From contig NZ_CP126261.1 in assembly GCF_003234365.2 (NCBI RefSeq), positions 1-64,000 on the forward strand: DNA of 64,000 nt. The letters are read 5' to 3'. The notes under the pieces were generated by a model. That model was not told where the DNA came from. It made no database searches and saw only the letters and a program-made list of their open reading frames with translations. Made by a program: the position numbers and the translations under genes. This document shows positions 15,858 to 23,461 of this stretch, in pieces (positions within the stretch are counted from its first letter, which is position 1; every line of letters starts with the position of its first letter). The DNA is from Curtobacterium sp. MCJR17_020 (GTDB lineage: Bacteria; Actinomycetota; Actinomycetes; Actinomycetales; Microbacteriaceae).

Positions 15858-16728
15858 TTAGGCCGCGAGTGCGACCTGTGGGTTGATGATCGTCTCGTAC
15901 TCGACTGGGGTCAACTTCCCCAGGCCACGTTGCCGCCGCTTGCGGTGATAGGTCGCTTCGATCCAGGTGATGATCGCCAGCCGGAGCTCCTCCCGGGCGG
16001 GCCATCGCTTCCGATTCAGCACGTTCTTCTGCAGAAGCGCGAAGAACGACTCCATCGCCGCGTTATCCGCGCACGCACCGACCCGCCCCATCGATCCGAG
16101 CAGGCCGGCATCGGCCAGGGCGCGGACGAACTTCTTCGACCGGAACTGGCTGCCCCGGTCCGAGTGCACAACAGTCCCGGCCGGGCTCCGGCGGTGCACC
16201 GCCATCTGCAAGGCGGCGACAGCGAGCGAGGACCGCATCCGGTCGCCGATCGAGTAGCCCACTATCCGCCGCGAGCAGGCGTCCTTGACCGCGCAGAGGT
16301 AGAGCTTGCCCTCGCCGGTCGGATGCTCGGTGATGTCGGTCAGCCACAGCCGGTCCAGGTCCGGCGCCGTGAACGCCCGTCGGACCCGGTCATCGTGCAC
16401 CGGTGCCCCCGGCCTTGCGGTTCAGGCCGCGCTTCTTCGCATGCACTGACCAGAGCCGCTGTTGGGAGCACAACCGCCACACCCGCCGTTCCGACACCCG
16501 GTGGCCGGCCGCATGAAGGTCGTCCGCAATGAACCGATACCCGAACGTCGGGTCCTCCCGGTGCGCGTCGATTGCAGCGTCGGTCAGGTGCGCATCGTCC
16601 CAGTCGCGCTGCGAGATCGGGTCGGCTCGCCACCGATAGAACGCCTGCTTCGAGAAGCCCAGCACCCGGCAGGCCACCGCGACCGGGATCCGGTCTGCGG
16701 CGAGTTCGAGGACCAGCGGGTACATCAT
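15858..16728 (-). pseudogene. IS3-family transposase orfB (DDE integrase), frameshifted
   Basis: orfB begins in the -1 frame relative to orfA at ATG 16728. The N-terminal part (LVLELAADRIPVAVACRVLG, FSKQAFYRWR, and YGYR-like TFGYRFIADDL) runs to near 16400, where one extra base in a G-run (AAGGCCGGGGG) shifts the frame to a stop. The catalytic rve core continues in the next frame: RLWLTDITEHPT (D), TVVHSDRGSQFRSKKF (D) and CADNAAMESFFALLQKNVLN (E), ending LTPVEYE. The core is complete but disconnected, so the copy is inactive unless the error is in the sequence. Confidence 0.85.
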
Positions 16729-17021
16729 TTTGGGAGCTGGGACTGAGCGAAGTACGCCGCTGCCCGACGGAGGATCTCGTTCTCCTGCTCGAGCAGCCGG
16801 ATCCGTTTCTGCGCGTCTCGCAGCTCCGCTTGCTCGACAAATTTCGCCGACGGCGACGCTGCAACCCTGATGCCGTCGTCGCGGTCCGCGAGCCGCAACC
16901 AGCGGGCCAGGCAGGACTCGGACACGCCGAAGTCCTTCGCGACCTGCCGCACCGACGTCTCGCCCTTCCGGGCGACCGCGATCACGTCGCGGCGGAACTC
17001 TTCCGGATACGCCTTCACCAT
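16725..17021 (-). CDS. IS3-family transposase orfA
   Basis: 98 residues from ATG 17021: MVKAYPEEFRRDVIAVARKG with the helix-turn-helix SVRQVAKDFGVSESCLARWL, and a C-terminal leucine-zipper (AQKRIRLLEQENEILRRAAA). It ends QSQLPK with the slippery heptamer C CCA AAA (16734-16728) directly before its TGA; a -1 shift there would fuse it to orfB, as in other IS3 elements. An ATGA overlap offers independent orfB initiation as well. Confidence 0.85.
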   Translation of the reverse strand: MVKAYPEEFRRDVIAVARKGETSVRQVAKDFGVSESCLARWLRLADRDDGIRVAASPSAKFVEQAELRDAQKRIRLLEQENEILRRAAAYFAQSQLPK

Positions 17022-17053
17022 GGCGCACATCCTTCCAGCAGGAGCCCATGCCC

Positions 17054-18061
17054 CTACCTCTCAGGAGTCAACCGAACCGACAGCAGTCCCGGTGCTACCC
17101 CATGCTTGCTGGCGCTGGCAAAGGGCTCGAGTGCAACATCGAGGGCTCGGGCGTCTTGCCAAAGGGCCGTGATGCGAGCGAGTACATGATCGGCAGCGGC
17201 GTCAGCAGCGCCGAGCTCGACGTAGGTCTCCTGCAGGGTCAACGCGTCAAACCGTGACGGCCGCCGCGCGACTGCACCGAGCACCTCCACGATCAGGCCC
17301 TCGACTGCTGCTGCGCGTCGCGTCGGGACGATGCTCGTCATCGACCGTCCCGACAGGCTCACCCCAGTGCGGGCCCACCCATGGACGTCTACCGGCAACA
17401 GCAGCTGCTCCGCTCGCCGCCACTCCCCCGGTACCGGCTGCTCGCAGTCATGCACGTCAAGGTTGCCTCTCGTGGGATCGAGCAAGCCGATGAGGTCGCC
17501 TCTGAAGCCGGTCCACACCGGACCCACGACCCGCAACCACCGGGTCACCGCGCACGCAGCACACGCAGCCGGATCATCCGCGGAAGGGACCACCTTTCCG
17601 CAGATCCGGACGATGCTCGTCACCGCGACATCGTCCGCGGTGACGGTTTGCGCCTCTCGGCGGGTGAGGTGCAGCACGCCAAGGAGGACGATGAGGAAGG
17701 CGTCACGGCGGCCGCGGAGCCCGAGCGGATAGCGGTACTTCGGAATCGCCGCGAGCACCTCGCGGACAGCCACGCTGTGCGGGGCCGACTGGTGCGGCCA
17801 CACGCGCCCCTGCAACGCCGGAAACGGATCCGGATAGCCGGCGGCGAGGTGGTGCGCGCGAATGCTGGAGCGCCGGAGTCGCTGTGTCGACGCCGCGCCA
17901 GGGAACGCGGCCAGGAACTGCTCGATCGCCGCCGGCGCCGCAGGCAACGCCGCCTGGCCGGTCGCAGCGCACCATGCCACGAACCGGTTCCAGTGCGCCC
18001 CAAACGACCCCTGCTCGCTGCGAAGTTTGGGGGCGAGTTTGGGGGAATCTTGGGGGTTCAT
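17054..18061 (-). CDS. Tyrosine-recombinase-like partner protein, catalytically degenerate; 3' end replaced by IS3
   Basis: About 335 residues from ATG 18061, which overlaps the recombinase stop (ATGA). The N-terminal 110 residues resemble a core-binding domain (WNRFVAWCAATGQAALPAAP, LRRSSIRAHHLAAGYPDPFP). The catalytic-like half keeps the first arginine region (LIVLLGVLHLTRREAQTV) and CAACAVTRWLRVVG, but no H-x-x-R box or nucleophilic tyrosine context can be seen. The last 12 residues (GLLSVRLTPER) are read from the IS3 inverted repeat, so the natural C-terminus is lost; a likely remainder is at 15717-15824. It probably cooperates with the upstream recombinase. Confidence 0.65.
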   Translation of the reverse strand: MNPQDSPKLAPKLRSEQGSFGAHWNRFVAWCAATGQAALPAAPAAIEQFLAAFPGAASTQRLRRSSIRAHHLAAGYPDPFPALQGRVWPHQSAPHSVAVREVLAAIPKYRYPLGLRGRRDAFLIVLLGVLHLTRREAQTVTADDVAVTSIVRICGKVVPSADDPAACAACAVTRWLRVVGPVWTGFRGDLIGLLDPTRGNLDVHDCEQPVPGEWRRAEQLLLPVDVHGWARTGVSLSGRSMTSIVPTRRAAAVEGLIVEVLGAVARRPSRFDALTLQETYVELGAADAAADHVLARITALWQDARALDVALEPFASASKHGVAPGLLSVRLTPER

Positions 18062-19326
18062 AGCCGCATCCGGGTGACGGCGTTGCGGACCAGGGGCGTG
18101 TACTCGCGGTCGTAGATCTGGAGGGTGGCGGCGTTGGTGTGGTGGGTCTGGTTCATGATCTCCACATCCGTCGCGCCCGCGTTCCGCGCCTCGGTCACGA
18201 ATCCAGCACGGAGCGAGTGCCCGGACCACCCTTCCTCCCCCAGTCCCGCTGCCCGTGCTCGACGAGCGACCGCCTTCCCGACCGCGGTCGGGCTGATCCC
18301 GACATCGCGGAACAGCCCCCACTTCGACACTGCGCGGAAGAACGGCATCGACGGCGGCAACCGGTCGGGTCCGAGCCCATCTGCACAGACATGGACGGAC
18401 AAGCCCGCACCAGCGAGTGCCGCGAACAGGCCGGCTTCTCCTCGGGCATCCTGCGCGGCCATCAGCCGATAGAGCCGGACGAAGGCGCACGGCGCGCAGG
18501 TGACCGGGTTCGCGCCCTGCTTGAGCGCCTTCACCCGACCGGCGCCGTCCTGGTCCGTCTTCGATCGCCGCACGCGGGCGTAGACGCCTTCACCGTCGAC
18601 GAGGCGGAGATCCGCAACGGTCAGCGCGGTCAGCTCAGATTCGCGGAACGCGCCGACGAACCCGAACAGCAGCAACGCCTGGTCCCGTGTTCCCAGCGCG
18701 CCGGTCTGCAGGTCGGCGACGTCGATCTGCAGCAGCGTCGTCTGCAGCGCCTTGAGCGTCATGGGCTTTGCGCGCCGGACCGGCACTGACCGGGTCCGGC
18801 GGATTCCTTTCAGGACGTCGCGGACGATCGGGGTGGAGCCGGGCGGGGTGTGGCCGCGGCGGGTGTGCTCCCAGTCGATCGCGGCGACGTAGCGGCTGAT
18901 CGTCGCCGGCGCATACCGCTGCCCACCATCCGGCAGAACAGCATTGGCCTTGTCCGCGAGGAACGCTGCGACCTCGGCAGGGTCGACCGGCGCCGTCGAC
19001 ATCTGCTCGAGCTCGTGCGCCTCGGAGATCTCGTGGTCGAGGAAGCCGGCGCGCCACCGGGCGAACTGGCGCAGGTCCGACCGGTACGCACGGACCGTGT
19101 TCAGCGACAGGGACGCCGCAGCGAACACCTGCGGCGACGCGTCCGCCGGTACCACCACGTTGCCTCGATCAACCGGGTTCCCCTCCCCCGCTGCCATGCG
19201 GAGCCGCGCGAATGCCGTCCGGGACCGCTCCGCCGCCGCACGCTCCTCCGCTGACGCAGCCCGACCGCGCACACCACGCTGCGGGGGCACCGGCGCGGGA
19301 TCCTCGACTGCGACGTCCTGGTTCAC
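18058..19326 (-). CDS. Tyrosine-type site-specific recombinase
   Basis: About 422 residues from GTG 19326 (an upstream start at 19362 is possible). A core-binding domain (SLNTVRAYRSDLRQFARWRA, APATISRYVAAIDWEHTRRG) precedes the catalytic domain with all key positions: R in LFGFVGAFRESELTAL, K near VRRSKTDQDGAG, H-x-x-R in SGHSLRAGFVTEARNAG, and the tyrosine in ATLQIYDREY. It also has a Cys pair, VTCAPCAFVRL. Such enzymes integrate elements or resolve plasmid dimers. It is the first gene of a two-gene operon with its degenerate partner. Confidence 0.88.
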   Translation of the reverse strand: MNQDVAVEDPAPVPPQRGVRGRAASAEERAAAERSRTAFARLRMAAGEGNPVDRGNVVVPADASPQVFAAASLSLNTVRAYRSDLRQFARWRAGFLDHEISEAHELEQMSTAPVDPAEVAAFLADKANAVLPDGGQRYAPATISRYVAAIDWEHTRRGHTPPGSTPIVRDVLKGIRRTRSVPVRRAKPMTLKALQTTLLQIDVADLQTGALGTRDQALLLFGFVGAFRESELTALTVADLRLVDGEGVYARVRRSKTDQDGAGRVKALKQGANPVTCAPCAFVRLYRLMAAQDARGEAGLFAALAGAGLSVHVCADGLGPDRLPPSMPFFRAVSKWGLFRDVGISPTAVGKAVARRARAAGLGEEGWSGHSLRAGFVTEARNAGATDVEIMNQTHHTNAATLQIYDREYTPLVRNAVTRMRL

Positions 19327-19375
19327 CTGGCCTCGTCTCCTGGCGCCGCCGGCACTGTGCACACGTCCCGCCTCA

Positions 19376-19401
19376 GTTCCGATAATAGTTCTTCTCGGAA
19401 C
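19376..19401. promoter_or_regulatory. Inverted repeat in the recombinase promoter
   Basis: GTTCCGA (19376-19382) and TCGGAAC (19395-19401) form 7-bp inverted arms, 50 bp upstream of the recombinase start. On the minus strand the spacer contains TATTAT, a possible -10 box, so a repressor bound here would block the recombinase operon. It may instead be a recombinase arm site. Confidence 0.5.
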
Positions 19402-19473
19402 GTCTTAGCGGGGGTGGAAGCGACGAGCCGTGGCCCGGTTGCCGAATGTCGGCGGTTGTCGGGACGGTGAAGC

Positions 19474-20580
19474 ATGCCTTCAGCAGACACCTCGGTTGAT
19501 GAACCGGAGAGCCTCCCGATACCCCGACGAGCCGTGTACGCCATCACTCTGAGCTTCCTGGTCGGGATCTTCTGGCTCGGCGGCATGATCGCGGGCAGCC
19601 TCCCCGACCAGGGCCGATCGTCAACACCGACCTTCACGTGGATGCCGAAGTGGGGCGTGGCGCTGGGCGACACCACGGTGAATGCGTTGCTCACGTACTC
19701 CACGGTCACGCTGGTGCTCTACGGCATCTCCATCGGCGGGCAAGCCGCGTTCACCGACAGTGAGCACCGCCGCAGGATCCGTCGGAGCGTCGGAGCGTTC
19801 GGCGTCCTCCTTGCGGCATCAGCACTCACACTCGGGACGTTCGCAGTCGCGGCGACCTTCGTTGATCCACACCGTCTGCCGGCGTTGGTCGTGGTGATTC
19901 CGATGGTGATCCTCTGCTGGGTGCTCGGCCTCGAGGTCGGCCGCTTCATCGTCCCCGCCCATCATGTTCAGCTCGGCGCCGCACGTCGGGCAAGAGACAT
20001 CACCGTTCAGCGTCTCGGTGCGCTTCCGCGACCAAGCAAAAACATCTGGACCGCCCACTTGGTCACCATCGGCTACGGCGTCGTCGCCGGGATCGTGACC
20101 GGGTGCGTCGTGCAACTCATCGTCGGGCGAGGCTTCATGGCTGGGTTCCTCGTCGGAGTGATCGGTACGTCAGCCGGACTGCTGATGCTTCTGCAGATCA
20201 ACGCCGGCACGATCGAAGCCCCGACCCGTGCAAGCCGGCTCTGGACTCGCGGACTCTCGTTCGCCGGTTACGTTGCCCTTGTGCTCCTCGTGAACACCGG
20301 GCTCGCGATCGCGGCACCAGCAGCGTCATACGGCTTGCTCGCCGTCACCATCGGTGAGCTACTGCTGCCGGCCCTGTTCCACCGTCCGCCCGATCGACTA
20401 CCCCAGTGGGTGGTGGAACTCTCCTTGTCAGGGGCGATCGCACGCGTCGCCGCAGACGACCTCACGCGGGGCCTGAAGACCACGCAACGCCGCATCGACG
20501 ACCTCGAGGCGCTGCAACATGGGAAACGCAGCATGTCTCTGCGTGCACGGGTCGCCGCAGCTCTCCGTGCACTACGCTAG
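19474..20580 (+). CDS. Multi-pass membrane protein of unknown function
   Basis: 368 residues from ATG 19474. About eight hydrophobic helices are visible (for example VYAITLSFLVGIFWLGGMIA, ALLTYSTVTLVLYGISIGG, LPALVVVIPMVILCWVLGLE, GYGVVAGIVTGCVVQLIVG, GYVALVLLVNTGLAIAAPAA), with a cytoplasmic basic loop after the second (EHRRRIRRS) and a C-terminal amphipathic tail. No transporter signature recognised. It stands alone between the recombinase operon and the biosynthetic cluster. Confidence 0.65.
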   Translation: MPSADTSVDEPESLPIPRRAVYAITLSFLVGIFWLGGMIAGSLPDQGRSSTPTFTWMPKWGVALGDTTVNALLTYSTVTLVLYGISIGGQAAFTDSEHRRRIRRSVGAFGVLLAASALTLGTFAVAATFVDPHRLPALVVVIPMVILCWVLGLEVGRFIVPAHHVQLGAARRARDITVQRLGALPRPSKNIWTAHLVTIGYGVVAGIVTGCVVQLIVGRGFMAGFLVGVIGTSAGLLMLLQINAGTIEAPTRASRLWTRGLSFAGYVALVLLVNTGLAIAAPAASYGLLAVTIGELLLPALFHRPPDRLPQWVVELSLSGAIARVAADDLTRGLKTTQRRIDDLEALQHGKRSMSLRARVAAALRALR

Positions 20581-20727
20581 CGCTCGCTCCGACATACGGC
20601 AGCCCGCCCCGAACGTGCCCGACGAGGACTGCATCATTGCTCGGCGAGGACGCGCTCCTCGAGGAGCGCGAATGTGCTCCCACCAATCCGACCGACGTCG
20701 CAATAGACGATCGGCATTCGGACGAGG
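20581..20727. other. Intergenic palindrome region
   Basis: A perfect 20-bp palindrome (20651-20670, arms CGCGCTCCTC/GAGGAGCGCG) may terminate the converging membrane-protein gene and the biosynthetic operon. Bases 20638-20662 are identical to 27283-27307 inside the first ATP-grasp gene. Confidence 0.5.
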
Positions 20728-20817
20728 TCAGTCGTGCTCGCCGGTGAAGTGAAAGAGGCGATCGATTTGCGCTTCAAGGCGCGCCACGAGCGCGGTGTTG
20801 CGGTTCGCCGGCTTCAT
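20728..20817 (-). CDS. Possible 29-residue peptide at the end of the biosynthetic operon
   Basis: ATG 20817 follows the amine oxidase stop by 23 nt on the same strand and encodes MKPANRNTALVARLEAQIDR plus LFHFTGEHD, a plausible amphipathic helix. No strong ribosome-binding site is seen. It could be a chance frame, a regulatory peptide, or a substrate peptide for the ATP-grasp ligases; the last idea is speculative. Confidence 0.3.
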   Translation of the reverse strand: MKPANRNTALVARLEAQIDRLFHFTGEHD

Positions 20818-20840
20818 GGTCCGGTCAGCCCGGCGGCGGT

Positions 20841-22238
20841 TTAGAGCCAACTCGCGCGCGCGCCGGCCGGACGCCGTGGCAGGATCATCGCGACCGCGTC
20901 ATGGGCCGACTCGACCGCCCCTTCAATCCACGCGGGGAGGTGTGAGCAGTGTTCGCCGGCGAAAACGATTCGGCCCTCAGGTCGAACAGCGTCATCGAGG
21001 AGGTCCCGTGTTTGACCCGGCTCACCCAGCGCGTACGCGCCCATCGCGTAGCGGTCGGCCGACCAGGCGTGCGATATGGACCCTTCGACCTCGGCGCTGA
21101 CGCCGGGGTGGGCCTGTTCGAGGTCGCGCGTCGCGAGCCGCATCCGTTCATTTTCCGAAAGCGCGGCCCACTGCAGCGCGTCTTGTCCCCACGTGTAACT
21201 CGCAAGAAGCAAGTGGCGGTCCGCCCCAAGGTGGTCGAGCGCCGGATACTGGGTCCTACGGATCGGTGCTGCTGTGGACACGGCACCGCCAGCCGGACCG
21301 ACTTCACGCCGCCAGGTCGGCCGGCGGAGTTGGAGGTAGACCTTGGTGGCCGCGTCGTAGTGCAGCTGGCGGACAGCTCGACGCTTGCCCGGACTGAACG
21401 AGCCGACAAGATCTACAGTGCGTAGGACGGGGAACGGCAGCGTGCAGACTACGAGGTCAGCGCGGAAGACGACCTGGCCGGCCGCGGTTCGGGTGGCGAC
21501 CTCTATTCCATCGACACCATCAACAATCTGCTCGACCTCATGGCCGAGCAGAACGCAGTCACGGAGACGATCTGCGAGTCCTCGGGGCAGCAGGTCCATC
21601 CCGCCATCGATTCGGTACGCGGTTTCGTACGCGCTGGAGAATGTCTCGCGGAACTCCTGCAGAACCGACGTGCCGAGTGTCGACTCGGTGAAGGTGACGA
21701 TGCCGTACTCCTCGATCGCCTGCTCGGACCATCCCCGCGACCGGAGAAACCCCCGGATAGAGAGCCGGTCCCAACGGTCAATGAACTGTCGGCGAGAGAG
21801 CCGGAACCAGTCTCGCCTGACATCCTCAACCGTACGTTCCCAGCGGCTCCACACGTCCCGGGAACGTTCCCAACCGGCGAGTCCGGACGAACGCGCATCG
21901 ACACCTGATCTACTGATCGATTCCCGGGTCCCGACGGAGCCGCTCGCGAACGGGAGGAGAGTGAGTCCAAGTTCGCCGCAGAGCGCCACGGTCCGGCGGT
22001 GGTCGTGTGGAATTCGCATAGCTCCCATCTCGGCAGCAAGCTCCGATCCCGGCAGACGCATCGTGTGCACCCGTCCGCCGACACGTTGCCGCGCCTCGAG
22101 CACGGTCACGTCGTAGCCATGCGCGCGTAGCTCGCCGGCGGCCACCAGACCGGCGATCCCCGCTCCGAGGACCAGGACGCGTCGGTGCTCGTGCGGCGGG
22201 GCGGAGAAGAGCGTACGTGTCGTACGCACGTCACTCAT
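20841..22238 (-). CDS. Flavin amine oxidase (L-amino-acid oxidase type)
   Basis: 465 residues from ATG 22238, which overlaps the upstream MFS stop (ATGA). The N-terminal FAD motif is VLVLGAGIAGLVAAGELRAH followed by EARQRVGGRVHT. The motif EMGAMRIP is typical of the L-amino-acid oxidase and tryptophan 2-monooxygenase branch. The C-terminal FAD motif GRIVFAGEHCSHLPAWIEGA is intact. The enzyme should oxidise an amino acid or amine to an imine (or oxidatively decarboxylate it). In this cluster it may modify the amino acid partner or the finished amide. It is the last full gene of the minus-strand operon. Confidence 0.82.
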   Translation of the reverse strand: MSDVRTTRTLFSAPPHEHRRVLVLGAGIAGLVAAGELRAHGYDVTVLEARQRVGGRVHTMRLPGSELAAEMGAMRIPHDHRRTVALCGELGLTLLPFASGSVGTRESISRSGVDARSSGLAGWERSRDVWSRWERTVEDVRRDWFRLSRRQFIDRWDRLSIRGFLRSRGWSEQAIEEYGIVTFTESTLGTSVLQEFRETFSSAYETAYRIDGGMDLLPRGLADRLRDCVLLGHEVEQIVDGVDGIEVATRTAAGQVVFRADLVVCTLPFPVLRTVDLVGSFSPGKRRAVRQLHYDAATKVYLQLRRPTWRREVGPAGGAVSTAAPIRRTQYPALDHLGADRHLLLASYTWGQDALQWAALSENERMRLATRDLEQAHPGVSAEVEGSISHAWSADRYAMGAYALGEPGQTRDLLDDAVRPEGRIVFAGEHCSHLPAWIEGAVESAHDAVAMILPRRPAGARASWL

Positions 22239-23461
22239 CGCGCGCCGTCCACCCTGGCGGGTGAGGGCTGTCTGACGTGCCGGAACAGCTCAGCCCCCAG
22301 ACTCGTGACCGTGAGGAGCACCATGACGGCTAGACCGGCACCGATCGCTGCAGGGGCACCCGCGCGGTCAAGAACAGCAGAGGCGAGAATCGCGCTTACC
22401 GCGTAGCCGGCACCCTGCACCGAGTACATGAACGTGAACCCTCCGGTATGCAGCGAAGCCGGGAGATCGTCACGCAACGAGAGGTTCCGCGTGATCATTA
22501 CGACGGCCTGACAGATGCCCGCCACGACCAAAGCAGCGCCGATGAGCACGAGGCTGGGGGCCACAGCCATGAGAGCGAGCGCGGCCGCCGTCGCGACCAG
22601 GAAGACCGTCGACTGCATCCGCACACTGCCGACCCACTTCCGCAATCCGTATACAACCGATGTGACGGCACTCGCGGCCGCGAACACGGCGAGGAGAACA
22701 CCCGCCCAGACGGCGGAATGACCTCGCTCCTCGAGTAGGGCGGGCAGCACGAGCTCCGCGATCGCTAGGAGCGACAGCGCAGCTGCGCTGGTCAGGTAGA
22801 TAGGCCACGCACGGAGCAGGACCCGACGAGACAGTGGCGCCACGCCGGACTCTGAATCAGAGTGGTGGTCTTCCACTGCGAGCAACGAGGAACCCGCGGT
22901 CAGCGCAAGCAGCACGGCGATAACGAGGAGCCCAGCGTTCAGCCCGAGCACGGCGTACGGCGACACCGTCACTGCAGCCGCAGCGACGAGCGCCGGGGCG
23001 AGCAACCACACCAATTCGGTGATCAGAGAGTCGACGCTGTAGGCCCGGGCCACGTCATCCTCGTCAACGAGCCGGCCAAGTGCGGCACGAAGCGCACCAC
23101 CACTCTGGGCGGGTCCAGCCCCGGCCAGAACGGCGGCACCGACGAGCACCGCATATGGCATGGCCGCTCCGGCCGTGAGAAGCGCGAACCCGATGGCCCC
23201 GACCGCAAGCCCAATAGGGACGTCACGCCGGACGTTGACCTCTTTGCCAACCCAACCGAGCACCGCCGCTCCACCGACCTCCCCGATGACGAACGCAGCG
23301 GCGAGGGTGCCGCCTGATGCGTACGAGCCGGTGGCTCCGTGTCCCAGGAACACCATTGCCAACGGGGCGGTTGCGTTCGGCAACCGAACTGCGACCGCGA
23401 AGAGCGCCCACACGGGGAATTTGGTGCGGACGAGGAACCGGTAGCCACCCTTCACCTTCAT
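22235..23461 (-). CDS. MFS transporter, probable product exporter
   Basis: 408 residues from ATG 23461, which overlaps the PhzE stop (ATGA). About 12 transmembrane helices can be traced, in two halves around a loop (VEDHHSDSESGVAPLSRR). Family pattern is that of drug/metabolite efflux MFS proteins (GEVGGAAVLGWVGKEVNVRR, LVGAAVLAGAGPAQSGGALR). Its place between phzE and the amine oxidase, with coupled translation on both sides, marks it as the exporter or self-resistance gene of the cluster. Confidence 0.82.
   Translation of the reverse strand: MKVKGGYRFLVRTKFPVWALFAVAVRLPNATAPLAMVFLGHGATGSYASGGTLAAAFVIGEVGGAAVLGWVGKEVNVRRDVPIGLAVGAIGFALLTAGAAMPYAVLVGAAVLAGAGPAQSGGALRAALGRLVDEDDVARAYSVDSLITELVWLLAPALVAAAAVTVSPYAVLGLNAGLLVIAVLLALTAGSSLLAVEDHHSDSESGVAPLSRRVLLRAWPIYLTSAAALSLLAIAELVLPALLEERGHSAVWAGVLLAVFAAASAVTSVVYGLRKWVGSVRMQSTVFLVATAAALALMAVAPSLVLIGAALVVAGICQAVVMITRNLSLRDDLPASLHTGGFTFMYSVQGAGYAVSAILASAVLDRAGAPAAIGAGLAVMVLLTVTSLGAELFRHVRQPSPARVDGAR

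Larger units (their letters stand above)
15826..17090 (-). mobile_element. IS3-family insertion sequence
   Basis: A 1265-bp element with imperfect 26-bp inverted repeats: 15826-15851 starts GGGACTGCTGCAGGTTCGG and 17065-17090 ends with the complement of GGGACTGCTGTCGGTTCGG. It carries overlapping orfA and orfB on the minus strand. Flanks show no clean 3-4 bp duplication. It is inserted in the 3' part of a recombinase-like gene. Confidence 0.85.
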
